Source: an uncultured Methanobrevibacter sp. | Lineage (GTDB): Archaea; Methanobacteriota; Methanobacteria; Methanobacteriales; Methanobacteriaceae | Reading direction: 5' to 3' | Length of the DNA: 64,000 bases | Assembly: GCF_937881195.1 (NCBI RefSeq) | Contig: NZ_CALGFC010000025.1 | Coordinates: 104,280 to 168,279 of the forward strand | Shown: piece by piece, positions 1 to 9,660 of the stretch | Position numbering within the stretch: the stretch's first letter is position 1 | Layout of the letters: each line of letters opens with the position of its first letter | The notes under the pieces: generated by a model | Seen by the model: the letters and a program-made list of their open reading frames with translations, nothing else | Told to the model about the DNA's origin: nothing | Database searches by the model: none | Made by a program: the position numbers and the translations under genes

Positions 1-236
1 TAATGACTTCACAGTGTATTTATGGTAAAATAAATATGAATGTTTACAGTACTGGGAGAAAGTTAATAAATGCCAATGTTATATCTGGAGGAGATATGAT
101 TCCTGAAGTTGCTTATGTAAAACTTTGCTGGGCTCTAGGTCAAAGTGATGATTTGAAAGAAGTTGAAAAAATTATGAATACAAATATTGCTGGAGAATTA
201 TCTGAAAAATCTTCTTTAAAACATTTTTTAAACTAA
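1..236 (+). CDS. gatD: Glu-tRNA(Gln) amidotransferase subunit D, 3' end
   Basis: C-terminal fragment (about 77 residues visible) of GatD, the asparaginase-like subunit that releases ammonia from glutamine or asparagine for the archaeal GatDE complex, which converts Glu-tRNA(Gln) to Gln-tRNA(Gln). The visible segment carries the family's C-terminal pattern: CIYGKINMNVYSTGR, GGDMIPEVAYVKL, and a TNIAGE motif near the end. The gene starts before the window; the first in-frame ATG at position 3 lies inside the domain and is not the real start. gatE follows 213 bases downstream on the same strand, separated by a tandem repeat, consistent with the usual gatDE pairing. The identification rests on recognition of the conserved C-terminus and on the neighbour. 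Confidence 0.93.
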   Translation, partial: MTSQCIYGKINMNVYSTGRKLINANVISGGDMIPEVAYVKLCWALGQSDDLKEVEKIMNTNIAGELSEKSSLKHFLN

Positions 237-316
237 TTTTTTTAGATTAATATTCTTTTTCAGATTAATTATTTTTATTTATTAATTTTTGTAAAGTATT
301 TAATATATAATATTAT

Positions 317-392
317 TTTAGTTAAATAATGAAAATTTAGTTAAATAAGGAAATTTTAGTTAAATAAGGAAATTTTAGTTAAATAATGAAAA
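317..392. repeat. four tandem copies of a 19-bp repeat between gatD and gatE
   Basis: Four consecutive 19-bp units built on TTTAGTTAAATAAKGAAA, starting at 317, 336, 355 and 374. The two inner units are identical to each other, and so nearly are the two outer ones. They fill the gap between gatD and gatE and could be slipped-strand expansion in non-coding DNA or a spacer that affects gatE expression. No coding sense was found. Confidence 0.85.
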
Positions 393-449
393 TTTACACT
401 TATTGAATATAATTTTAAGGTTATTTTATTATTAGGATTGTGTGTTTTT

Positions 450-2357
450 ATGAATTGGAGTGAATTAGGTCTTAAAATGGGTTTAGAAATCCATCAACAG
501 CTGAATACTAAACATAAGTTATTTTGCCCATGCGCAACAGAACTTGTCGATGAAGAATTTGATAAGGAAATTAAAAGAAATTTAAGACCAACTCAAAGTG
601 AATTAGGTCAGATTGATAGAGCAGCTCTTCAAGAATCTCTTAGAAAAATGAAGTTTAATTATGAAACTTATAATTATCACACATGTCTTGTTGAAACAGA
701 TGATGAACCTCCTCATGATTTAAATTTAGAGGCATTAGAACTTTCAATGGTTATTGCTACATTACTTAATATGCATATGGTTGATGAATTCCACACAATG
801 AGAAAACAGGTAATTGATGGGAGTAACACTGGAGGTTTTCAGCGTACAGGACTTGTGGCTACTAATGGTTATCTTGATACTCCTCATGGAAAAGTTGCTA
901 TTGAAAATCTCTGTTTAGAGGAAGATGCTTCTAAAAGAGTTGCAATTGATAGTAAAAACAATGATTCTAATAAAGAAAAGTCAAATAATTATACTCATTT
1001 TAGATTGGATAGATTAGGTATTCCTTTAGTTGAAATCACAACAGATCCTTCAATTCACCACCCAGAACAAGTAAAAGAAGTAGCTTATGCATTGGGTCAA
1101 GTTTTAAGAAGTACTAATGTTAAAAGAGGACTGGGTACTATAAGACAAGATTTAAATATTTCTATAGCTAAAGGAGCTCGTTGTGAAATTAAAGGTGTTC
1201 AAAATCTTGATTTAATGCCTAAAATAGTTGAAAATGAAGTACAAAGACAGCTAAAATTAGTTTATATTAAAGAAGAGCTTGAAAAACGAAATGCAAAAGT
1301 TATTGATGAAATTTACGACTTAAACTCTATTTTTAAAAATAGCTCTTCAAAGATTATTTCTGCTGCTGAATCAGTAAAAGGAGTAATATTAAAAGGATTT
1401 AATGGACTTATTGGTTTGGAAGTTCAAGAAAATAGAAGATTTGGAACTGAAATTGCTAGTTATGCCAAAAAAAGAGGAGTTTCCGGTATTTTTCATACAG
1501 ATGAACTTCCTGCTTATGGTATTACTAAAGAAGAAGTTGAATCAATGCGAAAATATCTAAAAGTTGATGATAATGATGCTATTATTATTGTTGCTCATGA
1601 TGATGATGTAACAACATCTGCATTAGAAGAAGTCATAAGAAGGGCAAATATGGCATTTGAGGGGGTTATTGAGGAAACTAGAAAATCTCTTGATGATGGA
1701 AATACTGAATATATGAGACCATTACCAACTTCTAATAGGATGTACCTTGAAACAGATATTCCTCTATTTAAAATTGAAAAAGATTCAATAGAACAGATAA
1801 AAAATAATTTACCTGAACTTCCTGATGTAAAAAAAGAGCGAATAATTAAAGAATATCATCTAAGTGATGATTTAGCTAATCAGCTAGTAAGAAGACTTAA
1901 AGCTGATGACTTTGAATTTATTATTTCAAAAATTTCTGATTCCAATGTTGATTATACGACTATTGCTTCTGTTTTGGCTTATGATTTAAAAGAGATTAAA
2001 AGAGAAGGGTATGAAATATCAAATATAACTAATAATTTATTAATTGATATTTTTACTCTACTTTCAGATTCAAAAATTTCAAAAGATGGTGTAACTCCAA
2101 TCATTATTGAATTGACTAAAAATCCTAATCTAAATCCGGAAGTAATAGCTAAAAATAAAAACCTTTTATTAATTGATGAGTCAGATGTTTTAGATGTTAT
2201 TAAAGATATTGTAGCTGAAAATAATTTAATGATTCAAGAAAGGAAAATGGGTGCTATTGGCCCATTAATGGGAATGGCAATGGGAAAACTTAAAGGAAAA
2301 GCAGATGGAAAAGTTGTAAATAATCTTCTTAAAAAGGAGATAGAAAAATTAATTTAA
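450..2357 (+). CDS. gatE: Glu-tRNA(Gln) amidotransferase subunit E
   Basis: GatE (635 aa) is the archaea-specific transamidase subunit that phosphorylates Glu-tRNA(Gln) and accepts ammonia from GatD; the complex makes Gln-tRNA(Gln) in the cytoplasm. The N-terminus shows the GatB/GatE signature (MGLEIHQQLNTKHKLF, then FCPC) and further conserved blocks ETDDEPPHDLN, STNVKRGLGTIRQDLN and EIKGVQNLDLMP. A middle insertion resembling the GAD domain of aspartyl-tRNA synthetase and a helical C-terminus ending in GPLMGMAMGKLKGK complete the normal length. The ATG at 450 is preferred over the upstream TTG at 438 because family members begin close to this residue. Downstream of gatD on the same strand. 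Confidence 0.97.
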   Translation: MNWSELGLKMGLEIHQQLNTKHKLFCPCATELVDEEFDKEIKRNLRPTQSELGQIDRAALQESLRKMKFNYETYNYHTCLVETDDEPPHDLNLEALELSMVIATLLNMHMVDEFHTMRKQVIDGSNTGGFQRTGLVATNGYLDTPHGKVAIENLCLEEDASKRVAIDSKNNDSNKEKSNNYTHFRLDRLGIPLVEITTDPSIHHPEQVKEVAYALGQVLRSTNVKRGLGTIRQDLNISIAKGARCEIKGVQNLDLMPKIVENEVQRQLKLVYIKEELEKRNAKVIDEIYDLNSIFKNSSSKIISAAESVKGVILKGFNGLIGLEVQENRRFGTEIASYAKKRGVSGIFHTDELPAYGITKEEVESMRKYLKVDDNDAIIIVAHDDDVTTSALEEVIRRANMAFEGVIEETRKSLDDGNTEYMRPLPTSNRMYLETDIPLFKIEKDSIEQIKNNLPELPDVKKERIIKEYHLSDDLANQLVRRLKADDFEFIISKISDSNVDYTTIASVLAYDLKEIKREGYEISNITNNLLIDIFTLLSDSKISKDGVTPIIIELTKNPNLNPEVIAKNKNLLLIDESDVLDVIKDIVAENNLMIQERKMGAIGPLMGMAMGKLKGKADGKVVNNLLKKEIEKLI

Positions 2358-2532
2358 TTATCATTCTTAAAAAGTAGATAGAAAAATTAATTTAATTTAA
2401 ATTACATATAATAAATAGTCTAGTTGACACAATATTATTATTATATATTTTATTATATTTTAAATGGTATCAATCTTTATTAAAATTTGATAAATATTAA
2501 AATTATTGATTAAAATTGATTAATTTCTAAAT

Positions 2533-2544
2533 AGTATATAAATA
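2533..2544 (+). promoter_or_regulatory. TATA box upstream of trxB
   Basis: AGTATATAAATA, a clear archaeal TATA element about 40 bases before the thioredoxin reductase start codon, placing transcription initiation shortly before the gene. A weak purine-rich ribosome-binding sequence (GGGATA) precedes the ATG. Confidence 0.5.
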
Positions 2545-2580
2545 AGTTAATAATATATTAAATAAGGGTTTTGGGATAAA

Positions 2581-3510
2581 ATGGAAAAATATGATATTGT
2601 AATTATTGGCGCAGGTCCTGGAGGTTTAACAGCAGGGTTATATGCTGGAAGGCAAGGAACAAAAACTTTATTATTAGATAAAGGACTTACTGGAGGTTCT
2701 GGTTTAATGGTCCCTTCGATGGAAAATTATCCAGGGTTTGATTTAATAGCGGGCATGAGTTTAATAGCTAAAATGAAAAAACAAACTGAAAGAAATGCTA
2801 CTATATATGAAATGGAAGGAGTTGAATCTATCAATAAAACTACTGATGGATTAATTATTAAAACTTCTAATAATAAATATTGTGCAAAATCAGTTATTTT
2901 AGCAACTGGAACCACTCATAGGAAATTAGGTGTTTCCGGAGAGGAAGAATTTAAAGGGCTAGGTGTTTCTTATTGTGCTACTTGTGATGGATTACTTTAT
3001 AAAGATAAAGATATTCTTATGATTGGTGGAGGAAATAGTGCTCTTCAGGAAGCTATATTTTTACATAATGTTGGATGTAATGTTACTGTTGTTCATAGAA
3101 GAGATGAATTTAGAGCTGAAAAATATCTTCAAGATAAACTTGATGAAAAACAAATACCAGTTATTTGGGATTCTAAAGTAGAAGAAATAAAAGGTAATCA
3201 AATGGTTGAGTCCGTTGTTTTATCAAATACTAAAGATGGTTCTAAAGAAGAGTTAAAAGTTCAAGGAATTTTTGTAGCTATTGGTGATATCCCTTCAAGT
3301 GATTTAGCTAAAGAATTAGGTGTTAATGTTAATAAATACAACCAAATAATTGTTGATAAAACACAAAGAACTAATGTTGATAATGTTTATGCAATCGGTG
3401 ATGTAACTGGTGGTGTAAAACAATGGGTTGTTGCTTGTGGTGAAGGTGCGATAGCTGCAACTTATGCATATCAAGATCTTGAACAAACTAAAAATAGAGA
3501 AATAGAATAG
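2581..3510 (+). CDS. trxB: thioredoxin-disulfide reductase
   Basis: Low-molecular-weight thioredoxin reductase-type flavoprotein (309 aa) that reduces thioredoxin or a related redoxin in the cytoplasm. The FAD-binding GxGxxG (GAGPGGLTAGLYAGRQG) begins near residue 10. The redox-active CATC sits at Cys132-Cys135, the second nucleotide-binding motif GGGNSALQEA starts near residue 149, and the C-terminal FAD motif AIGDVTGG is near residue 276. The NADPH-ribose contact HRRDEFRA is present, suggesting a nicotinamide donor, although methanogen homologues can use F420H2 and the sequence alone does not settle this. Monocistronic, with its own TATA box. Length and motif spacing are normal. Confidence 0.95.
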   Translation: MEKYDIVIIGAGPGGLTAGLYAGRQGTKTLLLDKGLTGGSGLMVPSMENYPGFDLIAGMSLIAKMKKQTERNATIYEMEGVESINKTTDGLIIKTSNNKYCAKSVILATGTTHRKLGVSGEEEFKGLGVSYCATCDGLLYKDKDILMIGGGNSALQEAIFLHNVGCNVTVVHRRDEFRAEKYLQDKLDEKQIPVIWDSKVEEIKGNQMVESVVLSNTKDGSKEELKVQGIFVAIGDIPSSDLAKELGVNVNKYNQIIVDKTQRTNVDNVYAIGDVTGGVKQWVVACGEGAIAATYAYQDLEQTKNREIE

Positions 3511-3694
3511 TATAAGCCTATAATTTTAATTTTTTTATATTATATTATATATTATATAATTATATAATTATATTTTAGTCTTTATATTTAATCATAAAAC
3601 TAGCTTATAGGCTATTTAATTAATATTAACAATTTGGAGATTATAAAAAAATATATGGATAATTTTTATAATTATATAAATATTTTAATAATTA

Positions 3695-3862
3695 TTAATA
3701 TTTTTTATATTTATTAGATTTAAAATAGCTATAAATCAAGAAAGCTATTATTAAAACTATGATAATTGGTAAAAGTATTGGTATTATCCATAAAAATATA
3801 TAAACAATTAATGCCCCAATTAAGACAGCTACTATCATATATATTAAATCTTGAAGTTCCAT
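3695..3862 (-). CDS. very small two-helix membrane protein (55 aa)
   Basis: A short reading frame on the minus strand, running from ATG at 3862 to a stop at 3695. The product is almost entirely hydrophobic: a first helix around IYMIVAVLIGALIVYIFLWI, a proline-containing break (PILLP), a second hydrophobic run and a lysine/tyrosine-rich tail (SYFKSNKYKKY). It resembles the small protein encoded at 5594-5731 on the same strand in the pattern P-I-I-x-V-L-I-x-A-x-L-I-Y. Amphiphilic order with a positively charged tail, and recurrence in a second locus, argue for a real gene rather than chance; function unknown. It lies alone in the 850-base gap between trxB and guaAA, which is otherwise AT-rich low-complexity DNA. 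Confidence 0.55.
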   Translation of the reverse strand: MELQDLIYMIVAVLIGALIVYIFLWIIPILLPIIIVLIIAFLIYSYFKSNKYKKY

Positions 3863-4360
3863 GATTATTTTATTTATAAAAAGTACTATATAAATAATTT
3901 GAATTTATATTTTGTCTTATATAACTTTACTAAGAGATTATATAATTAAGATATTAATTAATAAATATGTTTAATTTACTGTTAATAATCAAATATTAAT
4001 TAAAATTTTTAAATATAATAAAAATTAACTATATTATATATTAATATATTATATTTCAATATATTATATATTAATAAATTATATTCCACTATATTATATT
4101 TTAGTAATATATTAAATAATTAAAATATTGAATATTATAATAAGAATATCTTAAATTAGCATATATTAAATAAGAATATATTAAATTAGTTATATTAATG
4201 TTAATCTTTTATTTAATAATGAATATATTTTGGATATTTATTTTGTTATAATTGTTTGAATGCTAATTACAAAATATATTTTGGATATTATATAATTTTA
4301 CTTGTCTGAATAATAATTATAAATTAATAATAAAAAGATTAAATAATAAAGAGTAAAAAT

Positions 4361-4933
4361 ATGAAAATTCTAATTATTAATAATAAAGGTCAATATAATC
4401 ATAGAATTGGGAGAAGTTTAAAATATCTCAATATTCCTTATGAATTAGTTTCAAATGAACTTTCAATAGAAGAAATTAAGGAAAAAAAACCAATGGGATT
4501 GATTTTTGGTGGAGGTCCTTCTATTGAAGAATCAGGAAATAGTTCGGAATATATAGATAATTTTGATGATATTAATGTCCCTATTTTGGGTATATGTTTG
4601 GGTCATCAGCTTATAGCTAAATCATTTGGTGGCGATGTTTCAAGTTCTTCAACAGAAAGTTATGCTCAAATTGAAATTGATATTATAGATGAAGATAATC
4701 TTTTTGAAGGAATTTCTTCTCCTATGAAAGTTTGGACATCTCATAAAGATGAAGTTAAAACATTACCTAAAGATTTCAAAATATTAGCTAAATCTTCTAT
4801 ATGTGATATTGAAGCTATGAAACACATTGAAAAGGATATTTATGGAATCCAGTTCCATCCTGAGGTTCATCACACTCCTGAAGGAGAATTTATTTTTAAA
4901 AATTTCCTAAAAATTTGTGAAAATAAAATATAA
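4361..4933 (+). CDS. guaAA: GMP synthase, glutamine amidotransferase subunit
   Basis: Class I glutamine amidotransferase (190 aa), the GATase half of the archaeal two-subunit GMP synthase. It hydrolyses glutamine and passes ammonia to the ATP pyrophosphatase subunit (guaAB, at 6026), which aminates XMP. The nucleophile is Cys79 in GICLGHQLIA; the histidine and glutamate of the triad lie in QFHPEVHHT near residues 166-168. The oxyanion strand GGGPS is near residue 51. Length matches archaeal GuaAA. Between the two guaA genes lie a small conserved-type ORF and an antisense mini-ORF, so they are probably separate transcription units. Confidence 0.95.
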   Translation: MKILIINNKGQYNHRIGRSLKYLNIPYELVSNELSIEEIKEKKPMGLIFGGGPSIEESGNSSEYIDNFDDINVPILGICLGHQLIAKSFGGDVSSSSTESYAQIEIDIIDEDNLFEGISSPMKVWTSHKDEVKTLPKDFKILAKSSICDIEAMKHIEKDIYGIQFHPEVHHTPEGEFIFKNFLKICENKI

Positions 4934-5112
4934 AAAATTATTTATAAATAACTTAATATAACTTTTATAAGTAATTATAACATAAATAATAATTATATAA
5001 ACAAAAAAACTATTATTATTATTATATTTGCACTATGATTATAAATAAAAATATTTAATTATTAACTCATAATTAGATAAAAAAATGATAAATGAATAAG
5101 ATTTGAGGTATA

Positions 5113-5376
5113 ATGATGATTGATAATTTTGAAGAATTAAAAAACAAAGCAGTGGATTATAAACAAGAAATTAAAAGAGAAGGTTTATCTGTTACAATAG
5201 GAGATTCTGAAGAAAATTTTAGGATTTCTGGAATTGGTGAAAAAGCTGTCAAGATAGAAAAATTTATTAAATATGAAGATATGATTGAAGCTTCAGAGCT
5301 TGGCAGAGATGATAGTCTTGAAGTCCTTATAAAAAAGGTTATTGAGAATTTTGAGCCATCTGAGGATGAAGAATAA
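5113..5376 (+). CDS. small acidic protein between the GMP synthase subunit genes
   Basis: An 87-aa soluble acidic protein with no family that I recognise. It has helix-forming charged segments at both ends (NFEELKNKAVDYKQEIKREG and LEVLIKKVIENFEPSEDEE) around a short beta-like middle (LSVTIGDSEENFRISGIG). It has no signal peptide and no cysteines. Two consecutive ATGs follow a GAGG ribosome-binding site (tgaggtata), so the protein may begin at 5113 or 5116. Position between guaAA and guaAB on the same strand suggests it may be a local neighbour of purine metabolism in this lineage, but that is only context. Confidence 0.75.
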   Translation: MMIDNFEELKNKAVDYKQEIKREGLSVTIGDSEENFRISGIGEKAVKIEKFIKYEDMIEASELGRDDSLEVLIKKVIENFEPSEDEE

Positions 5377-5593
5377 TTTTCAATAAAGATAATAATTAGA
5401 AATTTTTAGAAATAACTGTTTAAAATTAAAATTTTAATCAAAATTTATAATAAAATTTTAATTATTAAATCAAATCTATAAATTAATTATATTTTGCTCA
5501 TTATCATTGTTATTATTAATAAAATAATATTTAAAATTAAGATTTCTACCTAAATAGTTTTTAATTTTTATTTGAATTAGGAAAATCATAATT

Positions 5594-5731
5594 TTAAAAT
5601 AAAAATATATAAATTAAATATGCTATTAAAATAACAATTATTACTGGAGCTAACCATCTTAGGACTTTATATGCAATATATGCTAAAAAAAGACATACTA
5701 AAATAATTAATATATTTCCAAGTGTTATCAT
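5594..5731 (-). CDS. very small membrane protein (45 aa)
   Basis: A minus-strand reading frame from ATG at 5731 to a stop at 5594. It encodes a hydrophobic peptide: MITLGNILIILVCLFLAYIA, then a short basic hinge (YKVLRW), then a second helix (APVIIVILIAYLIYIFLF). It is similar in layout and second-helix pattern to the 55-aa product at 3695-3862. No ribosome-binding site stands out. Whether it is translated cannot be shown from sequence, but the repetition of the pattern in two nearby antisense gaps supports it. Function unknown. Confidence 0.45.
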   Translation of the reverse strand: MITLGNILIILVCLFLAYIAYKVLRWLAPVIIVILIAYLIYIFLF

Positions 5732-6025
5732 ATATAAGAATATGTTATTGGTTAATATAAATCTTTTTAATAAAATAGGTTATATTTTAATAGAAATATA
5801 AATTTCTAATAAAATTAACATTTTTTAAATTTTATTTATTTAAGAAAGTATATAACTAATTTTTATTGCATATTGTTTTAAAAATTTTCGTATTATAATT
5901 GTTTTAATAAACTTTTAGACACTAATGGGTTATTATATATGAATTCAAATTGTTTAATTGTTTTATAATAAATTTTACTTATTATATTTTTTAATATTAT
6001 AATTTTATTTAATAGGTGTCATCAC

Positions 6026-6952
6026 ATGTTTAACCCATCGGAATTTATAAAAGAATCCATTGAAAGTATCAAAAATGAAATTAATGGTGAAAAAACAATA
6101 ATTGCCTTATCTGGCGGGGTCGATAGCTCAGTATGTTCTGTTTTAGTTAAAGAAGCTATTGGGGATAATTTAGTTGCAGTTTTTGTTGATCATGGCCTTC
6201 TTCGGGAAGGAGAAGTTGAAGAAGTCTGTAATATTTTTGAAGATAGGCTAAATTTTGTTTATGTTGATGCAAGTAATGAATTTTTAGAGGCGCTTTCTGG
6301 AGTAGAAGATCCTGAAGAAAAGAGAAAGATTATTGGAAAAATTTTTATAGATGTTTTTGAAAGAGAAGCAGAAAAAATAGAAGCTAAATTCCTTGTTCAA
6401 GGTACAATAGCCCCAGATTGGATTGAAAGTGAAGGTAAAATAAAATCTCACCACAATCTTGCTTTACCTGGAGGTATGGTTTTAGAAGTTGTTGAACCTG
6501 TTCGTGATTTATATAAGGATGAAGTTAGGGAAATTGGTTTGGAATTAGGTCTTCCTGATGAACTTGTTTATAGGCAACCTTTCCCAGGACCCGGTCTTGC
6601 TGTTAGGGTTGTAGGAGAACTTTCAGAAGAAAAATTAGAAATCTGTAGAAAAGCAGATAGTATTGTTCGTGAAGAAATAATCAAAAATGGTATTGATAAA
6701 GATTTATGGCAATATTTTGCAGTTTTAACAGATACTAAAGTAACTGGTGTAAAAGGAGATCAAAGAGATTTTGGTTATTTGGTTGTTTTGAGAATGATTG
6801 CATCTGTAGATGCTATGACTGCTTATGTTCCAGAATTGCCATGGGATGTTGTTAGAACTATATCTAAAAGAATTACTTCTGAAGTTTCGGAAGTTACTCA
6901 TGTTTCATTATCTATAAGTGATAAACCACCAAGCACAATTGAATTTGCTTAA
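6026..6952 (+). CDS. guaAB: GMP synthase, ATP pyrophosphatase (XMP-binding) subunit
   Basis: The synthetase subunit (308 aa) of the split archaeal GMP synthase. It adenylates XMP with ATP and uses ammonia from GuaAA to form GMP. The PP-loop SGGVDSS is at residues 29-35. Further family blocks are HGLLREGE, the PGG-containing segment after HHNL, and the XMP-binding RQPFPGPGLAVRV. The C-terminus carries the GMP synthase dimerisation domain with the usual KPPSTIEFA-type ending. The leader from 5732 to 6025 is AT-rich and shows no clear riboswitch. Confidence 0.96.
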   Translation: MFNPSEFIKESIESIKNEINGEKTIIALSGGVDSSVCSVLVKEAIGDNLVAVFVDHGLLREGEVEEVCNIFEDRLNFVYVDASNEFLEALSGVEDPEEKRKIIGKIFIDVFEREAEKIEAKFLVQGTIAPDWIESEGKIKSHHNLALPGGMVLEVVEPVRDLYKDEVREIGLELGLPDELVYRQPFPGPGLAVRVVGELSEEKLEICRKADSIVREEIIKNGIDKDLWQYFAVLTDTKVTGVKGDQRDFGYLVVLRMIASVDAMTAYVPELPWDVVRTISKRITSEVSEVTHVSLSISDKPPSTIEFA

Positions 6953-7205
6953 ATATTAAATGGTTATTAATTTAAAAATCTTATTATATATTTTATTATT
7001 AATTATATTAAAATTATATTATATTATTATATTATATTAAAATTATATTATATTTTATTATTAATTATATTATTAATTATATTATTGACTATATTATTGA
7101 CTATATTATTAATCATATCAATATTATACATTATTTGTGAAGATAATTTATATTTTTATGATATGGGGACAATTTATAGTTTTATGGATGGACTTTAGTG
7201 GTATC

Positions 7206-7943
7206 ATGGAAGATAAAGATTTTAATTATTGTATGTATTGTGGTGAAAAAGTTTCTGCAGGGGTTACAAGGTGTGAACATTGTGGAGAATGGTTAGGAGA
7301 TAATTCTGTTTCAAGAAATCATATTCCAAACAATTATGTTTCACAAGAAAGATTGAATAATAATAATATGGAACTTGAAAACCCTATTAAAAAAGAAGTT
7401 ATAGATACTAAATCTTTAAAAAATACTAAAAATGATTCATCAGATAATAAGAAGAATATTGAATATTCAAACGCTATTCCAATAAGAAGATTATTTTTAT
7501 TGTTATTTTTAACAATGGGGCTTTATGGCTTTTATTGGTTTTATAAAAATAGCTGTTATTTAAGAGATGATCTTGGCCATGATAATAGTCCTGGATTAAG
7601 AACTATCTTATTATTAATTCCAATACTTAATATTTTTGTTTTCTATGATTTATTATCAAAAATAAATAATAATATTGAAAAAGAAGGAATTGAGTCATAT
7701 TCTCCATCATTAAATACATTAATAATGATATTTCTAGGCCCAATTAGCATTTTTAGCTTTTGGGTTTTCATAAATGTTCAAGAAGTTATTAATGAACTTT
7801 GGAGATTTAAACAGCCTAATCTTCCTGTAAGAAGAACATTTAGTGGTTCAGAGAGGATTGTATTATTTTTTGGAATATTATTGTGGGTAATTTACATTTT
7901 TATTATATTCCCAATGCTTATGGTAATTTCAGGTTCAGTTTAA
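7206..7943 (+). CDS. zinc-ribbon plus DUF4234-like membrane protein
   Basis: A 245-aa protein. Residues about 6-35 form a zinc ribbon with two CxxC pairs (YCMYCGEK and RCEHCGEW). An Asn/Ser/Lys-rich linker follows, then a membrane domain beginning IPIRRLFLLLFLTMGLYGFYWFYKN, typical of DUF4234 proteins. About four hydrophobic helices follow, with polar signature RDDLGHDNSPG and the ending FSGSERIVLFFGILLWV. The ATG at 7206 is chosen because the zinc ribbon starts immediately after it; upstream in-frame starts at 7158 and 7161 would add a hydrophobic stretch unlike the family. Function unknown; a membrane scaffold or sensor is plausible. The preceding 250 bases are tandem AT-rich repeats. Confidence 0.8.
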   Translation: MEDKDFNYCMYCGEKVSAGVTRCEHCGEWLGDNSVSRNHIPNNYVSQERLNNNNMELENPIKKEVIDTKSLKNTKNDSSDNKKNIEYSNAIPIRRLFLLLFLTMGLYGFYWFYKNSCYLRDDLGHDNSPGLRTILLLIPILNIFVFYDLLSKINNNIEKEGIESYSPSLNTLIMIFLGPISIFSFWVFINVQEVINELWRFKQPNLPVRRTFSGSERIVLFFGILLWVIYIFIIFPMLMVISGSV

Positions 7944-8166
7944 ATTATTTTATTTAGTTTATTGATTAAGAAATCAATTTAAAAAACTAAATAAATTTTC
8001 AATTTTGATTAGTGTTATGATTTAATTTATATAATTTATAATTTAGAAATATTGTATTATATGATTTGATATATTAAATTATAATTTAAAATACCAGTGC
8101 TTATTTTATTTAAAAAGATTTAATATATAATTTGATTTTTTATTTTTATTCAAGTTGGTTTTATTA

Positions 8167-9243
8167 ATGGAATTACTTATTATACAATCCCAAGAACATG
8201 AAACTCTTCCTTTGGCTGAGTTAAAAGCTGTTTTATCTACTGAAAATATTGATTGTGAACTTGAAGTTATTACTCAAGGTTTAATTTTATTAAAATCACT
8301 AGATGAATACGATTTTTACAAAAATTATAAAATATTAGTTAGAAGATTAGCTTACACTCATGAAATTCATGAGTTGATATTTAGGACAGAATTAAATAAT
8401 CTTGAAAATGTTTTTCAAAATGTTAATTGGGAGAGATATATTGAAAAAGATTTTGTTGTTAGAATTAAACGATTTGAAAAAGTTGATATTGATACAACCT
8501 CTATAGAACGAAGATTAGGTCATTTAGTTTTAAATTCTGATAATTCTAATGAAGAAAACAAATTTAAAGTAAATTTAAAGGATCCAAACTCATTTATTAG
8601 GGTTGTAGCTACAAAAAAAGAAGTTTTTACAGGGCTTGAAAGATTTAAACTAAACAAAAAACATTTTCAAAATCTAAAACCTCATAAACGCCCTTTCTTT
8701 TATCCAGGATCCATGAGTCCTAAATTAGCTCGTTGTATGGTTAATTTATCACATATAAAAGAAAATCAACTTCTTTTAGATCCATTTTGTGGCACTGGTG
8801 GTATTCTTATTGAGGGAGCTATGGTTGGGGCTAAACTTATTGGTTCTGATATCAATTGGAAAATGAAGAATGGAACATTAATTAATCTTAATTATTGTAG
8901 GGATCTTGATTACTGTGATATTAATGAGACTGATTTTGAAGCTCACCATATTGATGTAAGAGAATTAAAGTTATACGAAAAAGTTGATGCAGTTGTTACT
9001 GATCCTCCTTATGGTATTTCAACTTCAACTGGTGGCGAAAAGAGTGGTAAGATATTTCATCAATTTTTAGAGTCAATTGATTATAATATGAAAGAAAATG
9101 CATATCTTTGTATTGCTCATCCTCATTATCTTGATATAGATCCTATATTGGATGAATTTGACTTTAAATTACTAGAAAGACATGAAATTAAAATGCATAA
9201 AAGTTTAACAAGAATTATTTCTGTTATATGTAAAATTAAGTAA
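8167..9243 (+). CDS. trmG10: tRNA (guanine(10)-N2)-dimethyltransferase, THUMP type
   Basis: Archaeal Trm11/Trm-G10 family enzyme (358 aa), which methylates the N2 of G10 in tRNA using S-adenosylmethionine. The N-terminal half is a THUMP-like RNA-binding region (about residues 1-165). The C-terminal Rossmann methyltransferase has motif I DPFCGTGGILIEGA and the catalytic motif IV DPPYGIST. The linker HKRPFFYPGSMSPKLARCMVNL is a strong family marker. The ATG at 8167 is preferred over the TTG at 8155 because it gives the usual N-terminus (MELLIIQSQE). Monocistronic. Confidence 0.92.
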   Translation: MELLIIQSQEHETLPLAELKAVLSTENIDCELEVITQGLILLKSLDEYDFYKNYKILVRRLAYTHEIHELIFRTELNNLENVFQNVNWERYIEKDFVVRIKRFEKVDIDTTSIERRLGHLVLNSDNSNEENKFKVNLKDPNSFIRVVATKKEVFTGLERFKLNKKHFQNLKPHKRPFFYPGSMSPKLARCMVNLSHIKENQLLLDPFCGTGGILIEGAMVGAKLIGSDINWKMKNGTLINLNYCRDLDYCDINETDFEAHHIDVRELKLYEKVDAVVTDPPYGISTSTGGEKSGKIFHQFLESIDYNMKENAYLCIAHPHYLDIDPILDEFDFKLLERHEIKMHKSLTRIISVICKIK

Positions 9244-9276
9244 AAATCAATATTTCTATTTTATATTATTTTTTGC

Positions 9277-9348
9277 ATTTTTCAACTTTTATATTTTTAT
9301 ATTTTTCAACTTTTATATTTTTATATTTTTCAACTTTTATATTTTTTA
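9277..9348. repeat. three tandem copies of a 24-bp AT-rich repeat
   Basis: Units at 9277-9300, 9301-9324 and 9325-9348, each reading ATTTTTCAAC followed by TTTTATATTTTTAT with one late indel in the third. They lie just after trmG10 in the 546-base gap before the first adhesin. The T-rich composition could also act in transcription termination. The rest of the gap has no gene that I can support. Confidence 0.8.
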
Positions 9349-9660
9349 TATTTTTCCAATTTTTCTATTTTTATTCTTTATATTTTTAAATTTTTCAAAG
9401 GATATATATTTATATTATAGTTATTCTAAATATTATCATATTATATAAGATTTTTATTCCTGTCAATATTCTTAAAATTTAATAAAATAAATTATATTTT
9501 ATCTAAATTAGAATATATTGTAGCTTATTGTATAAAAAGAGCTATTTTTTTATTTTATATTATATTATTTTATCATTTTCTTACTTATTTAAATAATATT
9601 TATATAAAATAAACTTAGTGAATGTTTGCTTTAAAATTGTTATTATGTAAAATGACTTTT

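Noticed and set aside
6982..7130. Tandem TATATTATTAA-type repeats before the zinc-ribbon gene, considered as a CRISPR or regulatory array
   Set aside because: Simple AT-rich low-complexity sequence with no regular spacer lengths or unique spacers.
9277..9348. Three 24-bp repeats considered as a CRISPR array
   Set aside because: Units are contiguous with no spacers and no cas genes occur in the window.
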